64,000 nucleotides of DNA, taken from contig JAISLA010000003.1 of assembly GCA_031260705.1 (NCBI GenBank), forward strand, positions 1 to 64,000, in the 5' to 3' direction. The notes under the pieces are model-generated. The model saw only the letters and a program-made list of their open reading frames with translations, did not search any database and was not told the DNA's origin. The position numbers were made by a program, and so were the translations under genes. Positions 27,545-37,424 of this stretch are shown in pieces. Origin of the DNA: Endomicrobium sp. GTDB taxonomy: Bacteria; Elusimicrobiota; Endomicrobiia; Endomicrobiales; Endomicrobiaceae. Numbering within the stretch: the stretch's first letter is position 1; the number at the start of each line of letters is the position of its first letter.

Positions 27545-30178
27545 ATGAATAAGCCATCATCAAAAATCAGAGCGGAATTTTTAGGATTTTTCAAGAACAG
27601 CGGATGTACTGTTATTCCGTCTGACTCGCTTATTCCTACCGGGGATAAAACACTACTTTTTACTTCTGCGGGAATGGTACAGTTCAAACAGCATTTTCTG
27701 GGACAAAGTAAAGATTCTTTTACAAGAGCGACAAGCTGCCAGAAATGTTTCAGAACATCAGACATCGATCAAGTAGGAACAACCGCAAGACACCTTACGT
27801 TTTTTGAAATGCTCGGAAATTTTTCTTTTGGCGATTATTTTAAAAAAGAAGCTGTGGCGTGGGCGTGGGAGTTTTTAACAAAAAATATGTCGCTGCCCAA
27901 AGATAAACTATACATAACCATTTATAAAGACGACGACGAAGTTGCCAAGATTTGGAGGAGTATCGCTCCTGCAAATCAAATTATAAGAATGGATGAAAAA
28001 ACAAATTTTTGGAATATGGGCGAGACAGGTCCGTGCGGTCCGTGTTCAGAAATTTTAATAGATTTGGGTCAAGAGACAGGCTGCGGAGGCCCCGCATGCG
28101 GTCCAGACTGTAATTGCGACAGATATCTTGAGATATGGAACCTTGTCTTTACGCAGTTTGACAGGCAGCCTGACGGTTTATTAAAAAATCTTCCCAGAAA
28201 AAACATCGATACAGGTATGGGTCTTGAAAGACTGACGACAGCAGTAAACGGCAGAAAGAACGTTTTTGATACCGATTTGTTTATGCCTGTGATGGAAAAT
28301 GCTGCAGAGATTTTAAAGATAAAAAATGAAGGCAGAAATATATCAAAGCTGAGAATGATTGCAGATCACTCAAGAGCGGCAACCTTTTTAATTTCAGACG
28401 GCATACTGCCGTCAAATGAGGGAAGAGGTTACGTCTTAAGAAGAATTCTAAGAAGAGCTTTAAGACAGGGGAAATTTTACGGATACAATAAGCCGTTTAT
28501 AAACGAGCTTGTTTCAGACGTGTTTAAAATTATGGAGACTGCTTATCCGGAACTTTCATCAAAGCTAAGCAATATACAATCTATTGTCAAAACCGAAGAA
28601 GAAAAATTTTTAGAAACGCTTGAATCAGGATCTAAAATACTTTCTAACATTATAAACTCTTACAAATCTAAGGGCATAAATATTATAAGCGGCAAAGACG
28701 TCCTTAAACTCTATGACACTTACGGATTTCCGCACGATTTAACAAAAGAGACTGCCGCTGAAAATGGATTGGGGATTGACGAAGACGGATTTAAATCCGA
28801 ACAGAAAAACGCACAGGAAAAATCGCGCGCCGCATGGCGCGGATCAGGCGAAAGAGACATAACTTTTTATTCAATACTGCACAAAAAGATAGGCGATACG
28901 GTGTTTACCGGATATGATAATTACGCAGTCGAAAGCAGAGTTTTGGCTTTAATAAAAGACGGCAGAGAAACCGGCGAATTAAAAACCGGCGATAACGGCG
29001 AGATTATACTTTCACGCTCTTCTTTTTATGCACAGTCTGGCGGTCAATGCGCCGACAAAGGGATAATAGCAAATAACTCTTTTGAAAGTATCGTTGAAGA
29101 TATTTTCAAACCCGCAGGAAATTTGTTTGTGCATAAAGTAAAAGTTCTAAAAGGTCTGGTAAAAATTAACGATACTATATCGACAATCATTGACGTTGAA
29201 CGCAGAAAACAGATTGCAAGACATCATACGGCTGCGCATCTGCTTCATAAAGCGCTCCGCGAAACTTTCGGCGGACATATAACTCAGGCGGGATCTCTAG
29301 TTGCAAGAGATTACTTTCGTTTTGACTTTACGCATTTTTCCGCAGTCAAAAAAGATGATTTAATTAAAATAGAAAAAAGAGTCAACTCCATTATAAGATT
29401 AAATTCAGAAGTGCGTATTGAAACTATGTCAATAGCAAAAGCGAGAAACGCCGGAGCAATGGCATTATTCGGCGAAAAGTACGGCAATGAAGTAAGAACT
29501 GTTTCAGTAAAGAATGAAAGTGAAAACGGCAATTATTCAATGGAATTGTGCGTCGGAACACACGTCAGCAGAACCGGCGATATAGGCATTTTCAAAATCA
29601 TATCAGAGTCATCTGTTGCTGCAGGAGTAAGACGTATAGAAGCAACCGCCGGTATCGCTGCAGAAAATTACATTCTGGATGAAGAAGCCGTACTTGTAAA
29701 AACTTCTGAAATATTAAACGCTTCAAAAGAAGAACTTGTAAATAAAGCGCATAAATATACAGCCAGTTATAAAAAACTTGAAAATGAATTCAAATCTTTA
29801 AAGAGCAGTCTGATATCAGGCGGTATAGATTCTTACGCCAAAGAAGTCAAAAAAATTAACGGAATAAACTTTTTATCAGTCATTGCAGACAAAGCAGATG
29901 TAAAAGTGCTGAGAAACATATCCGATCAATTAAAAGAAAAATTGAAATCTGCCGTATTATTGATAGTTTCTAAAAATGAAGATAAAGCATCTTTTATATT
30001 GTCCGCTACCGCAGACTGCGTGCAAAAAGGAATCAATGCGGGAAAAATTGCTAAAGCTTTTGCAGCATCTATAAACGGTTCCGGCGGAGGAAAACCTGAT
30101 TTTGCGCAAGGCGGGTCAAAAGATTTGTCAAATTTAAATGATGCCGTAAAAAATGCATATAAATATATTTTATCATAA
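27545..30178 (+). CDS. alaS: Alanyl-tRNA synthetase
   Basis: 877 residues, full length. The class II catalytic core includes MVQFKQHFLG, RATSCQKCFRT and MGETGPCGPCSEI, plus AADHSRAATFLISDG-type motif 3 (here MIADHSRAATF). The editing domain has the zinc-binding HHTAAHLLH and CVGTHV motifs for clearing Ser/Gly-tRNA. The C-terminal DHHA1 domain ends with GGGKPDFAQGG. It charges tRNA-Ala. No partner gene is nearby; it marks the left border of the accessory island. Confidence 0.97.
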   Translation: MNKPSSKIRAEFLGFFKNSGCTVIPSDSLIPTGDKTLLFTSAGMVQFKQHFLGQSKDSFTRATSCQKCFRTSDIDQVGTTARHLTFFEMLGNFSFGDYFKKEAVAWAWEFLTKNMSLPKDKLYITIYKDDDEVAKIWRSIAPANQIIRMDEKTNFWNMGETGPCGPCSEILIDLGQETGCGGPACGPDCNCDRYLEIWNLVFTQFDRQPDGLLKNLPRKNIDTGMGLERLTTAVNGRKNVFDTDLFMPVMENAAEILKIKNEGRNISKLRMIADHSRAATFLISDGILPSNEGRGYVLRRILRRALRQGKFYGYNKPFINELVSDVFKIMETAYPELSSKLSNIQSIVKTEEEKFLETLESGSKILSNIINSYKSKGINIISGKDVLKLYDTYGFPHDLTKETAAENGLGIDEDGFKSEQKNAQEKSRAAWRGSGERDITFYSILHKKIGDTVFTGYDNYAVESRVLALIKDGRETGELKTGDNGEIILSRSSFYAQSGGQCADKGIIANNSFESIVEDIFKPAGNLFVHKVKVLKGLVKINDTISTIIDVERRKQIARHHTAAHLLHKALRETFGGHITQAGSLVARDYFRFDFTHFSAVKKDDLIKIEKRVNSIIRLNSEVRIETMSIAKARNAGAMALFGEKYGNEVRTVSVKNESENGNYSMELCVGTHVSRTGDIGIFKIISESSVAAGVRRIEATAGIAAENYILDEEAVLVKTSEILNASKEELVNKAHKYTASYKKLENEFKSLKSSLISGGIDSYAKEVKKINGINFLSVIADKADVKVLRNISDQLKEKLKSAVLLIVSKNEDKASFILSATADCVQKGINAGKIAKAFAASINGSGGGKPDFAQGGSKDLSNLNDAVKNAYKYILS

Positions 30179-30261
30179 ACATTAATTTTCTAGACCCGTC
30201 TCGCTAAAACAGAAAAGGACATCGTTGTTTTAATGCTGTTTATTAAAAATGAGGTAAAAAA

Positions 30262-30384
30262 ATGGAAATTATATCCTTAGTATGTCTGGTTTATGTAGTT
30301 ATTTTTATGATCATGGCGCTCATCGCCACCGCGATCGGGTTGTGGCTGTTGCTGCAATTTGCTAAGCGGAAATTAAAAGACTAA
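30262..30384 (+). CDS. Small single-pass membrane protein (40 aa)
   Basis: ATG at 30262 follows GAGGT at 7 bases. The product is one long hydrophobic helix with a short basic tail (QFAKRKLKD), giving an N-out/C-in single-pass topology. No family recognised. It sits 83 bases after alaS, next to the toxin-antitoxin locus, and could be a tiny regulator or a hydrophobic toxin; function unknown. Confidence 0.5.
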   Translation: MEIISLVCLVYVVIFMIMALIATAIGLWLLLQFAKRKLKD

Positions 30385-30422
30385 AAAGAATCGCAAGAAA
30401 AAATTATAAAAATAATATTTTT

Positions 30423-30887
30423 CTATTTACTTATTTCTGCACGACAAACCGCAGTTCTTAACGGCAGTTGCTTGAAGTGGTTGGTATGTGATAAGTGTTT
30501 TGTTATTTTAATATTATCTATCTTTTCTATAAAAGCCGAAAGTCTTTCTCTGCTCTCATTTTCTTGGTCTGATTTATAATACATTTCTATGAAAGTAATC
30601 TTATTCTCTTTTTGTTCAAAAACATATGTAACCCTTAAACCGCTTCTGTTGCCTTTACCTTTTAAAGACTTACATGCCATTTTTTTTACTTTCATTGAAA
30701 GATAATCTTGGCCGCAAAACTCTTGCATCGGTACAACAGCATTAGTTTCACCTTTTTTAAGATGATATATCTCTATTTCCGATTCTTTCATAGTTTTAAA
30801 ATCTTCTTCCAATGTCCTAAATCTCTTTAGAAGTTTTTTAAAGTCTTTGCCAAATTTAGGAGTCTGAGAATAATTAATCAGCTTCAT
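30423..30887 (-). CDS. RelE-like toxin paired with a Panacea antitoxin
   Basis: 154 residues from ATG 30887, which overlaps the end of the upstream antitoxin gene by 14 bases. The N-terminus (SQTPKFGKDFKKLLKRFRTL) and C-terminal strand pattern KSLKGKGNRSGLRVTYVF...ITFIEMYYKSD follow the RelE/ParE fold. That family cleaves ribosome-bound mRNA or poisons gyrase; which applies here cannot be told. A longer frame starts at 30938, but the coupled ATG is more likely. The reading frame is intact although its antitoxin is frameshifted, so it may be inactive, silent or restrained otherwise. Confidence 0.6.
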   Translation of the reverse strand: MKLINYSQTPKFGKDFKKLLKRFRTLEEDFKTMKESEIEIYHLKKGETNAVVPMQEFCGQDYLSMKVKKMACKSLKGKGNRSGLRVTYVFEQKENKITFIEMYYKSDQENESRERLSAFIEKIDNIKITKHLSHTNHFKQLPLRTAVCRAEISK

Positions 30888-31483
30888 ACTTTCTAACAGA
30901 AGTAGCATCCGTTCTGTAAAAGACGCTTTCATAATCAATAACTTCGTCGTCTTTTGCAGAAATCCATGGAATATCCTTATGGGAAAGTTTTGATAATTCC
31001 CTTGCCGATTTATCAGAATATTTATCTAAAGTGTCATCAATATGTTTTTTTTCCCGCTCTAATAAACCAGATAAATCTGCCGGTCTTTTAGACCGGTATT
31101 TTGTCTGTTCGTAATTAGAACACTTTATTCTTATTTCTTCGCAATCGCCATCTTTCTGCATTTGTTTGATAACTTTTGCAAAATCAACAGGAGTCGGTCC
31201 ATATTTATTTTTAATATATCCTGCTCCCATCAGCTGTTCTTCATATAATTCATAATAATCAAAATCAATGAAATACAAAAGCTTATATAATACTGTCTGA
31301 CCGACATTAGCTTTCGCTCCAATCTTACCAATAATATATATAAATATCTCTTTGAATTTATCAATATTATTTATGCTGCGGAATGCTTATACGCTCACAG
31401 TTTGATTCCTTTTTTTTCTGTTCAGACAAAACGTCATAATGCTGTTCTTTTAGAGTAGTATTATTAACTATATTATGAGACAT
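30874..31483 (-). pseudogene. Panacea-domain (DUF4065/SocA-like) antitoxin, frameshifted
   Basis: The natural start is ATG 31483 behind AAAGGAG, with a polar N-terminal segment (KEQHYDVLSEQKKKE). That frame hits TAA at 31367-31369. One frame over, without its own start codon, the Panacea domain continues: NIDKFKEIFIYIIGKIG, LLYFIDFDYYELYEEQL, YIKNKYGPTPVDFAKVI. The last two stretches are diagnostic. Panacea domains are promiscuous antitoxins that neutralise many unrelated toxins and are usually fused to variable regions. The overlapping downstream gene is the expected toxin. Confidence 0.75.
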
Positions 31484-31577
31484 AATTACTCCTTTAAAAA
31501 TACTTTACATAAAATCAATTGATACCCTTCAAGAAAGAATTAGAGTTATTATGATATTTTGTATAATAATATTTATT

Positions 31578-32088
31578 ATGATGGAAAAAATACAGAATTT
31601 CTGACTATTAAAGAAACAAGCCTTTGGGCTACAAACTATTTAGGAAAAAAATTATAGCTTCAAATATTTCTTACCTGATTCAATATGGACGTATTCATAA
31701 AATCTGACATAACGGTTCAACACAAATTTTAAAATCAGAACTTATAAAATACTATCATTCATTAAATCAATCCAGAGAAAATGCTTGGAAAAATAAATTG
31801 GGACAAGACTTAAACTGGAAATTATCTTTTGACAATTTAAAAAAGTCCTATACGACTAAACATATCTACAGACTTCACCCTTATAAAGGTAAATTTATCC
31901 CTCAGCTTGCAGAGTATTTTTTAGATGACCATATTAACGAATTTAAAAAAGAAAAATATTTTAATAAAAATGATATTATTTTAGACTCTTTTTGCGGAAG
32001 CGGCACAACCCTTGCTCAGGCTGATGAGCTTGGTATGCATGCGATAGGCATAGATGTGTCGTCTTTTAATTCTTTTATTGCAAACTGA
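31578..32088 (+). pseudogene. DNA methyltransferase, N-terminal remnant
   Basis: An excisionase-like HTH (FLTIKETSLWATNYLGKKI) is followed by the methyltransferase start: HRLHPYKGKF-type sequence (here IYRLHPYKGKFIPQLAEYF) and SAM motif I DSFCGSGTTLAQADELG, which normally reads DPFCGSGTT. Lesions are a one-base slip in an A-run near 31586 after the ATG, an in-frame TGA at 31705-31707, and a stop after SSFNSFIAN where the gene is cut. The catalytic and target-recognition parts are gone. It was probably part of a restriction-modification system; specificity is lost. Confidence 0.8.
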
Positions 32089-32090
32089 AA

Positions 32091-32764
32091 ATATTTGTCC
32101 AGCGAAAATTGATAAAGCTATCTGGAATCATTTCCTCGACCTTGCACTCGCAGATTTTTCAGAATTAATAGCTCCCAAACAAATTGTTTTTTGTGAAGGA
32201 ACTGATAAAGGGAGAAAATGTAAAAACTTTGATGCTGAAGTTTACGAAAAAATATTTGGACAAAAGTATAATAAAACGAGATTTGTATCAATCGGTTCAT
32301 GCACAGAAATAGAAAAAATAGAAAACAAATCAGTTAAAATAGTTAAAGCTATTTTGGAATCAACTGAGACTTTAAAATTCATTGACAGAGATGATAGAAG
32401 TGATGAACAAATCAAAGATTTATTATCTAATGGAATAAAAACATCTAAAAGAAGAAATCTTGAATGTTATCTTCTTGATGATGAGTTAATAAAAAAATTG
32501 TGTTCTACTTTAGGAAAAGATAACTTAATAGAAGAATGTTTAAAGGCCAAAAAGGAAGCAGTGGAAAACAGTATAGAACAACGTAAAAATCCTAGGGATG
32601 ATATAAAATCTGCAAGCGGAGAGATCTTTAATAAATTGAGAAAAATTTTAGCTTTTACACAGTGCGGAAATAATGAATCTGCATTTATTAGAGATACTAT
32701 GGCTCCATTAGTGACAGAAGATACAAATGTTTACAAAGAACTTGAAAAAGAAATTTTTGAATAA
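32091..32764 (+). pseudogene. C-terminal part of an ATPase with a TOPRIM-like domain
   Basis: An open frame without a proper start. From IAPKQIVFCEGTDKG onward it reads FVSIGSCTEIEKI, KFIDRDDRSDEQI and RRNLECYLLDDELI, which resembles the TOPRIM/DUF4435-like C-terminal domain of AAA ATPases related to OLD nucleases. The acidic residues of EG and DRDD would bind metal. The N-terminal ATPase is absent: the frame begins at the scar where the methyltransferase remnant ends, so a deletion fused two accessory genes. The apparent ATG at 32054 belongs to the methyltransferase sequence. Confidence 0.6.
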
Positions 32765-32977
32765 AAAAATAATAACATCTTCGTTAATTATTATATAAGC
32801 ATAATTATATGTGTCAAAAACATCATTCAAAATTATTATACTTGTACTTGTCAAAATAATACGTTTTTTGGCTAAGAAACTAAGAAACTTGCCTTAAAAA
32901 CCGGCAATGAACTAACAACAAAAATAAAAATCTCCTTAAAAGCCAGCAGGGAATTAAATGTATGCTTCTTTGAGGTT

Positions 32978-35900
32978 TTAGTTATTATTTTTTTTACAAT
33001 TTTTTGATTGTACTGAATAATCAATTCCAATAACGCGTATATCTTTAATATGAATATATCTCTTTTTGGCTTCATTGGCATATTCTTGAAGCAGTTCTAT
33101 AAGTTTACTAAAATAAACACCACATCGTTTGTCAATTCCCCAAGAATCCTTTTTTATGCGGGATAACAATAAAATTCCATGCCGATATTTTGGATACTTT
33201 AAATATTTTTCAATAAGTTGAGAATCAATAGTATCGCGTATATTGCTTCCACTCCAGTTATCCGCAATTTTACATTCTATATTTACACACCAATTTCTAT
33301 CCCATATTTGCAAATCAGGCTTTTTATTCTCTGCCACTTCTGGTTCACGAACTAAAGAATACAGATTTCGCGATAATCTCCTCAATTCCATCAGTATATA
33401 TTTTTGGAAATGTTTTTCATTTTTAATTTTTATATTATCATCTGATGTTGCTAAATCTTGATAAAGTTCTTTTAAACTATAATCTGAAGTTTCAATATCT
33501 GTTTTGATTTCATCCAATTTATCGCAGACTATTCTAAACAGGTCATCTGCACTTTTTGGAGCAAGATAATCTGATTCTTCTATTTTTATAACATCATCTT
33601 CAGTCAGACTCTCTTCATCTATCAGTAAAAGTTCGTCAGCAACACATCGAATTCTATCAGAACACTCTTTGTGATTAATTTTTTCTGCTAAATTTAACAA
33701 GCGGTTTCTATTATCTTTCGTGAAATTGTCGACTCTGATGAAATTAAAAATTTGATTTCTAAAACTTTCAGCATTATATTTTGGTCCGGTCCAAAAAACA
33801 GCGCCGTTTTTATGTCGAACGTCATTATCGGGATCAATATATTTAAGCAGCAATGGCAATAAATCTATAAGCCCGCTATTGTCTGCCGTTTTATTTTTAA
33901 CTTCATAAATTTGATAACGATATAATTCATCAAAAAGATTTATAAAAAAATGTCGCATTTTTTCTGATCTGTATTGTAAAGCAGCCTAAGCCAAGTAATT
34001 GTATTTTCATTTTCAATATCGGAAATCTTACTGCAGATATATCCGGCAAGCACCGAACGCTTATCATAATTTAAATTCATATTTGTAATGATTTTGACAA
34101 CACCGCGGATAGACTTAGAGTCAGCAGAATCAGTTTGTTTTAGTACCCGTAACCGTAGATCTTCATAAAATATGCTCAAAGCATCACTGTCTATCTGAGA
34201 TAAATTGAAAAGTAAATCATTGCCGGCTTTTAATTCAATCGTTTTATCAATAATCGGTAATATAATTTCTTTTGCGGTCTTTGGACAAATTTTAATGCAT
34301 TTACTTATCCAGTCTGGTAAAAGATTTAATTTCTGTACACTCCAATATATGGCGCGTTTTGCCTGTTCTTCATTTAATTTGTTTAAACAGTCAGGATTAT
34401 CTTGAAAAAATAGATATAGTCCTGCTAATCCTGCAACTGTTTGTTTTAAACTTTTATTTGTTCCGACAATTTCATTTGCATATTTATTAAAGTCTAATTC
34501 ACAGACTTGCCAGTATTTTTTTTATACCTTCTCTATATGCGCCGGCAATATCTGCACCCCATTCATTTTCAATACGAGATATATCTGCCGGATTGTCCAT
34601 TTCATTTTCAAGAGAAAGATTAAGAAGTATGTATTGATATTGTTTTACTGCACATCTGATATCTTCAATATGTTCATTTAAAAATTGTTGATCCTTTTCT
34701 TTTTGGACTCTGTATTTATCTGTTTCATTTTCAACAGCAATAACATTCCGAACAGGAATAGGATCTAAGAATTCTTTCCATATTTGACATTTTTGTTCTG
34801 TGTTAAGATATGGCGTTATCATCGACGTGATAACATCTTGAGGATAAGTCTCTAAATTATATAGACAAAAGTTAAATAAACGTAAAACGTGGTTTTGAGA
34901 TAAAGACGTATTGTTTGTCTCTTCCAAGAATATCTTTATAATATCATCATTTATTTTATATAGTTTATTGTAACGAAACCAGTCATAATTTGGTTCACTC
35001 AAGGCATACTCTTGTAAAAGTTTCTTAACAAAAGCTGAGTTTATTTCTGGGGTTATTTTCTCTTTCAGATGTTCTAATTCTTTCTTATTCTTAGAATCTG
35101 AATAAAATTTATCGTAATTGTACTTATGCAATTCTAATTCTAATAAATAATTTGATATTTCATCTGGTTTTCCGCCGCAGTCAATAAATCTTATAAGTAA
35201 AGCGATATAAATAAACACCTCTTTTCGTTAGAAAAATTAAATGGTATACTGTCCAATATAGATTTAATTTCAGATGCATCGGATAGTTTTTGAATAAGCT
35301 CAGGATAAACAATTTTCAAATAAACCATTCCCACCGTCATCACAACCTTCATCAATGTACTTTTTTAGCAAAATCGTGATTTCTTTAAATGAAATATACT
35401 CAGGGTACAAATATTCTAGCAACGTTCTGATTGTTGCTTCTGATAATTTTGATATATTCGAGGACAAAAATATCTTCAATTTTTGGATGTTTCTGCCTCA
35501 ATAAAATTTCAACTGCATAAAAATCTATACTTATAGTCCCGTCTTTTTTAAGAAACAAGTACGCAGTCATTAAGTTGTTAACTTTTCCCTTTGGTTTCCT
35601 ATCTAAGTTTTTTACATCTGAATAGTAAAGCAGCAGCATAAGAAAAATTTCAGCTGAAAAATTGTTATGTTTTATTTTTTTTCATTCTTTTAATTCGTTG
35701 ACGACATATTCAACATCAAAATCTTTTACAAAAAAATAAAAACTTTGGTTTTTTGAAAATACAGAGATTATATTTGTGATTCTATAAGGATATTTTCTAA
35801 GCAGATTGTTTAGAATTTCTTTTTTATCAAACTCTGTCAAAGATTCACAGCAATATGAGTATAATACTAAGAATTCCGGGTGAAATTTAATGAGATCTTT

Positions 35901-37128
35901 TCTAAACTCAGGTTCAGTATTGGCAAGAAAAACAACTGGAATTATAAATGATTTCTTCGGAGAGATTATATTGTCACATTTTTGGAAAATCAGATCTTTT
36001 ATTTCATTATATTTACCATTCTCTATTCTGTCTTTCAGCCAAAAATATGCTGCATTATCCCTTGATAATTCATCCCAGAACTTAACAGAATTTTCGCCAT
36101 TGGATGAGAATAAAGTAGAATCTATAAAAGCATTCAAACAAGACGAATCTTCATCCGGGAACAACTCAGCCAATGAAACATCATTACTAGAAGGTGAAGT
36201 AGAGTATAATTCTCTTTTCTGAATAGATATTGTTTTGCAAAACAATGTCGCTGCAGCTAATCGTCTTGATAAATGTTCTATTTTTATTATTGAAAACTGA
36301 CTGTCATTGCGGCTTTCATTCAGCTCTCTATATCTGCGCTGCAGTTTATAACGAAGAAAATCTTCCATTTTATACGTTGTATTCCTGCATCTTGTCTTAA
36401 ATTTTAAGAATTCTAAACAATACAATGGAGTATCAGAATATCCTTGCACAGCAATATTTTTCTCAAAAAAAATCCTCATTTTTACCGAAATACTTTGCAA
36501 TAAGCCGTTTTTGATCATCATCTAATTCTTTAAGAATATAAACATTTATTTGAAGAGAGTGTTTTTCTGTATCTGTAGTGTTGTTTGTCTGGTCGTTTAA
36601 AATTACAGTATTGCTGTTTTGTTTTAGCGTATTGATAGTAAGATATTCTTTAATCAGATTATTATCCGCATCTTTCTTCCAATCAGCTTCCCTTGATGTA
36701 AAGATAAATTTAAGTTTAGAAATATGGATTGGCTGATTTTCCAGATCATTTTTTATCTTACGCAATGTTGTTTTAAACGCATCTTGCTGACGAGTACCTT
36801 GTAATCTGCATTCATCAATAGAATCAAAAAGCAAATATAAACAACTGTCATCATTTTTTAAATCTAATGATTCTATCTCAGATTTAACACTTTTAACACC
36901 CGAGTAAATATCTTTCAATTCAAAACATACCGAATTGTCTCGATGGTTTAATTGAAATTGTTTGATTTCTGTTGTTTTCCCGCTTCCTTTATCTCCAAGA
37001 ACAACAACAACGCCATTTTTTTCAAGAACAGCATCAATGCTTTCGGGTTTTGAAAACAAAAAAGAGTTTTGGAACTTTGCATATTTCCGATTTAATTCAA
37101 TATAATCTTGTGAGGAGTTTTCATTCAT
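32978..37128 (-). pseudogene. Large P-loop NTPase with C-terminal PD-(D/E)XK nuclease, multiply broken
   Basis: If repaired it would be about 1,370 residues. The N-terminal part (36463-37128) has Walker A VVVLGDKGSGKTTEI and a Walker B/sensor LLFDSIDECRLQ then FIFTSREADWKK, as in STAND/NACHT-like NTPases. A long helical middle follows. The C-terminus (32978-33958) ends in KKPDLQIWDRNW...NIECKIADNWSG, a PD-(D/E)XK nuclease core. Lesions include a one-base insertion in an A8 run (36465-36472), TGA at 35682-35684, at least two shifts in 35219-35400, one near 34499, and one in a short A-run near 33960. The layout suits an abortive anti-phage sensor; I cannot assign a named family. Confidence 0.7.
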
Positions 37129-37424
37129 AATTTATTGTATTGTGTTGTCAAGATTTGTTTTTTCATAAATACAGATGAGGAAATCGCTGAGTTCGGCAAT
37201 CCGACAAATTCATTACTTCAATCTAATATTTAATATTATTGTTTTGTTCTTTCAGGATTTTATTATAACATAATAAATATATAAAGATTTATTGAAGATA
37301 TTTAATTTTAAGGATGTAAACTCATCATCTTTCTAGTCTTTATTATCTTTCGATTTAGAAAATACTCAAGGAGTATTTGAAAACAGTGCTGACCTATACA
37401 AAATATTTAGAACTTCAAAAGAGG

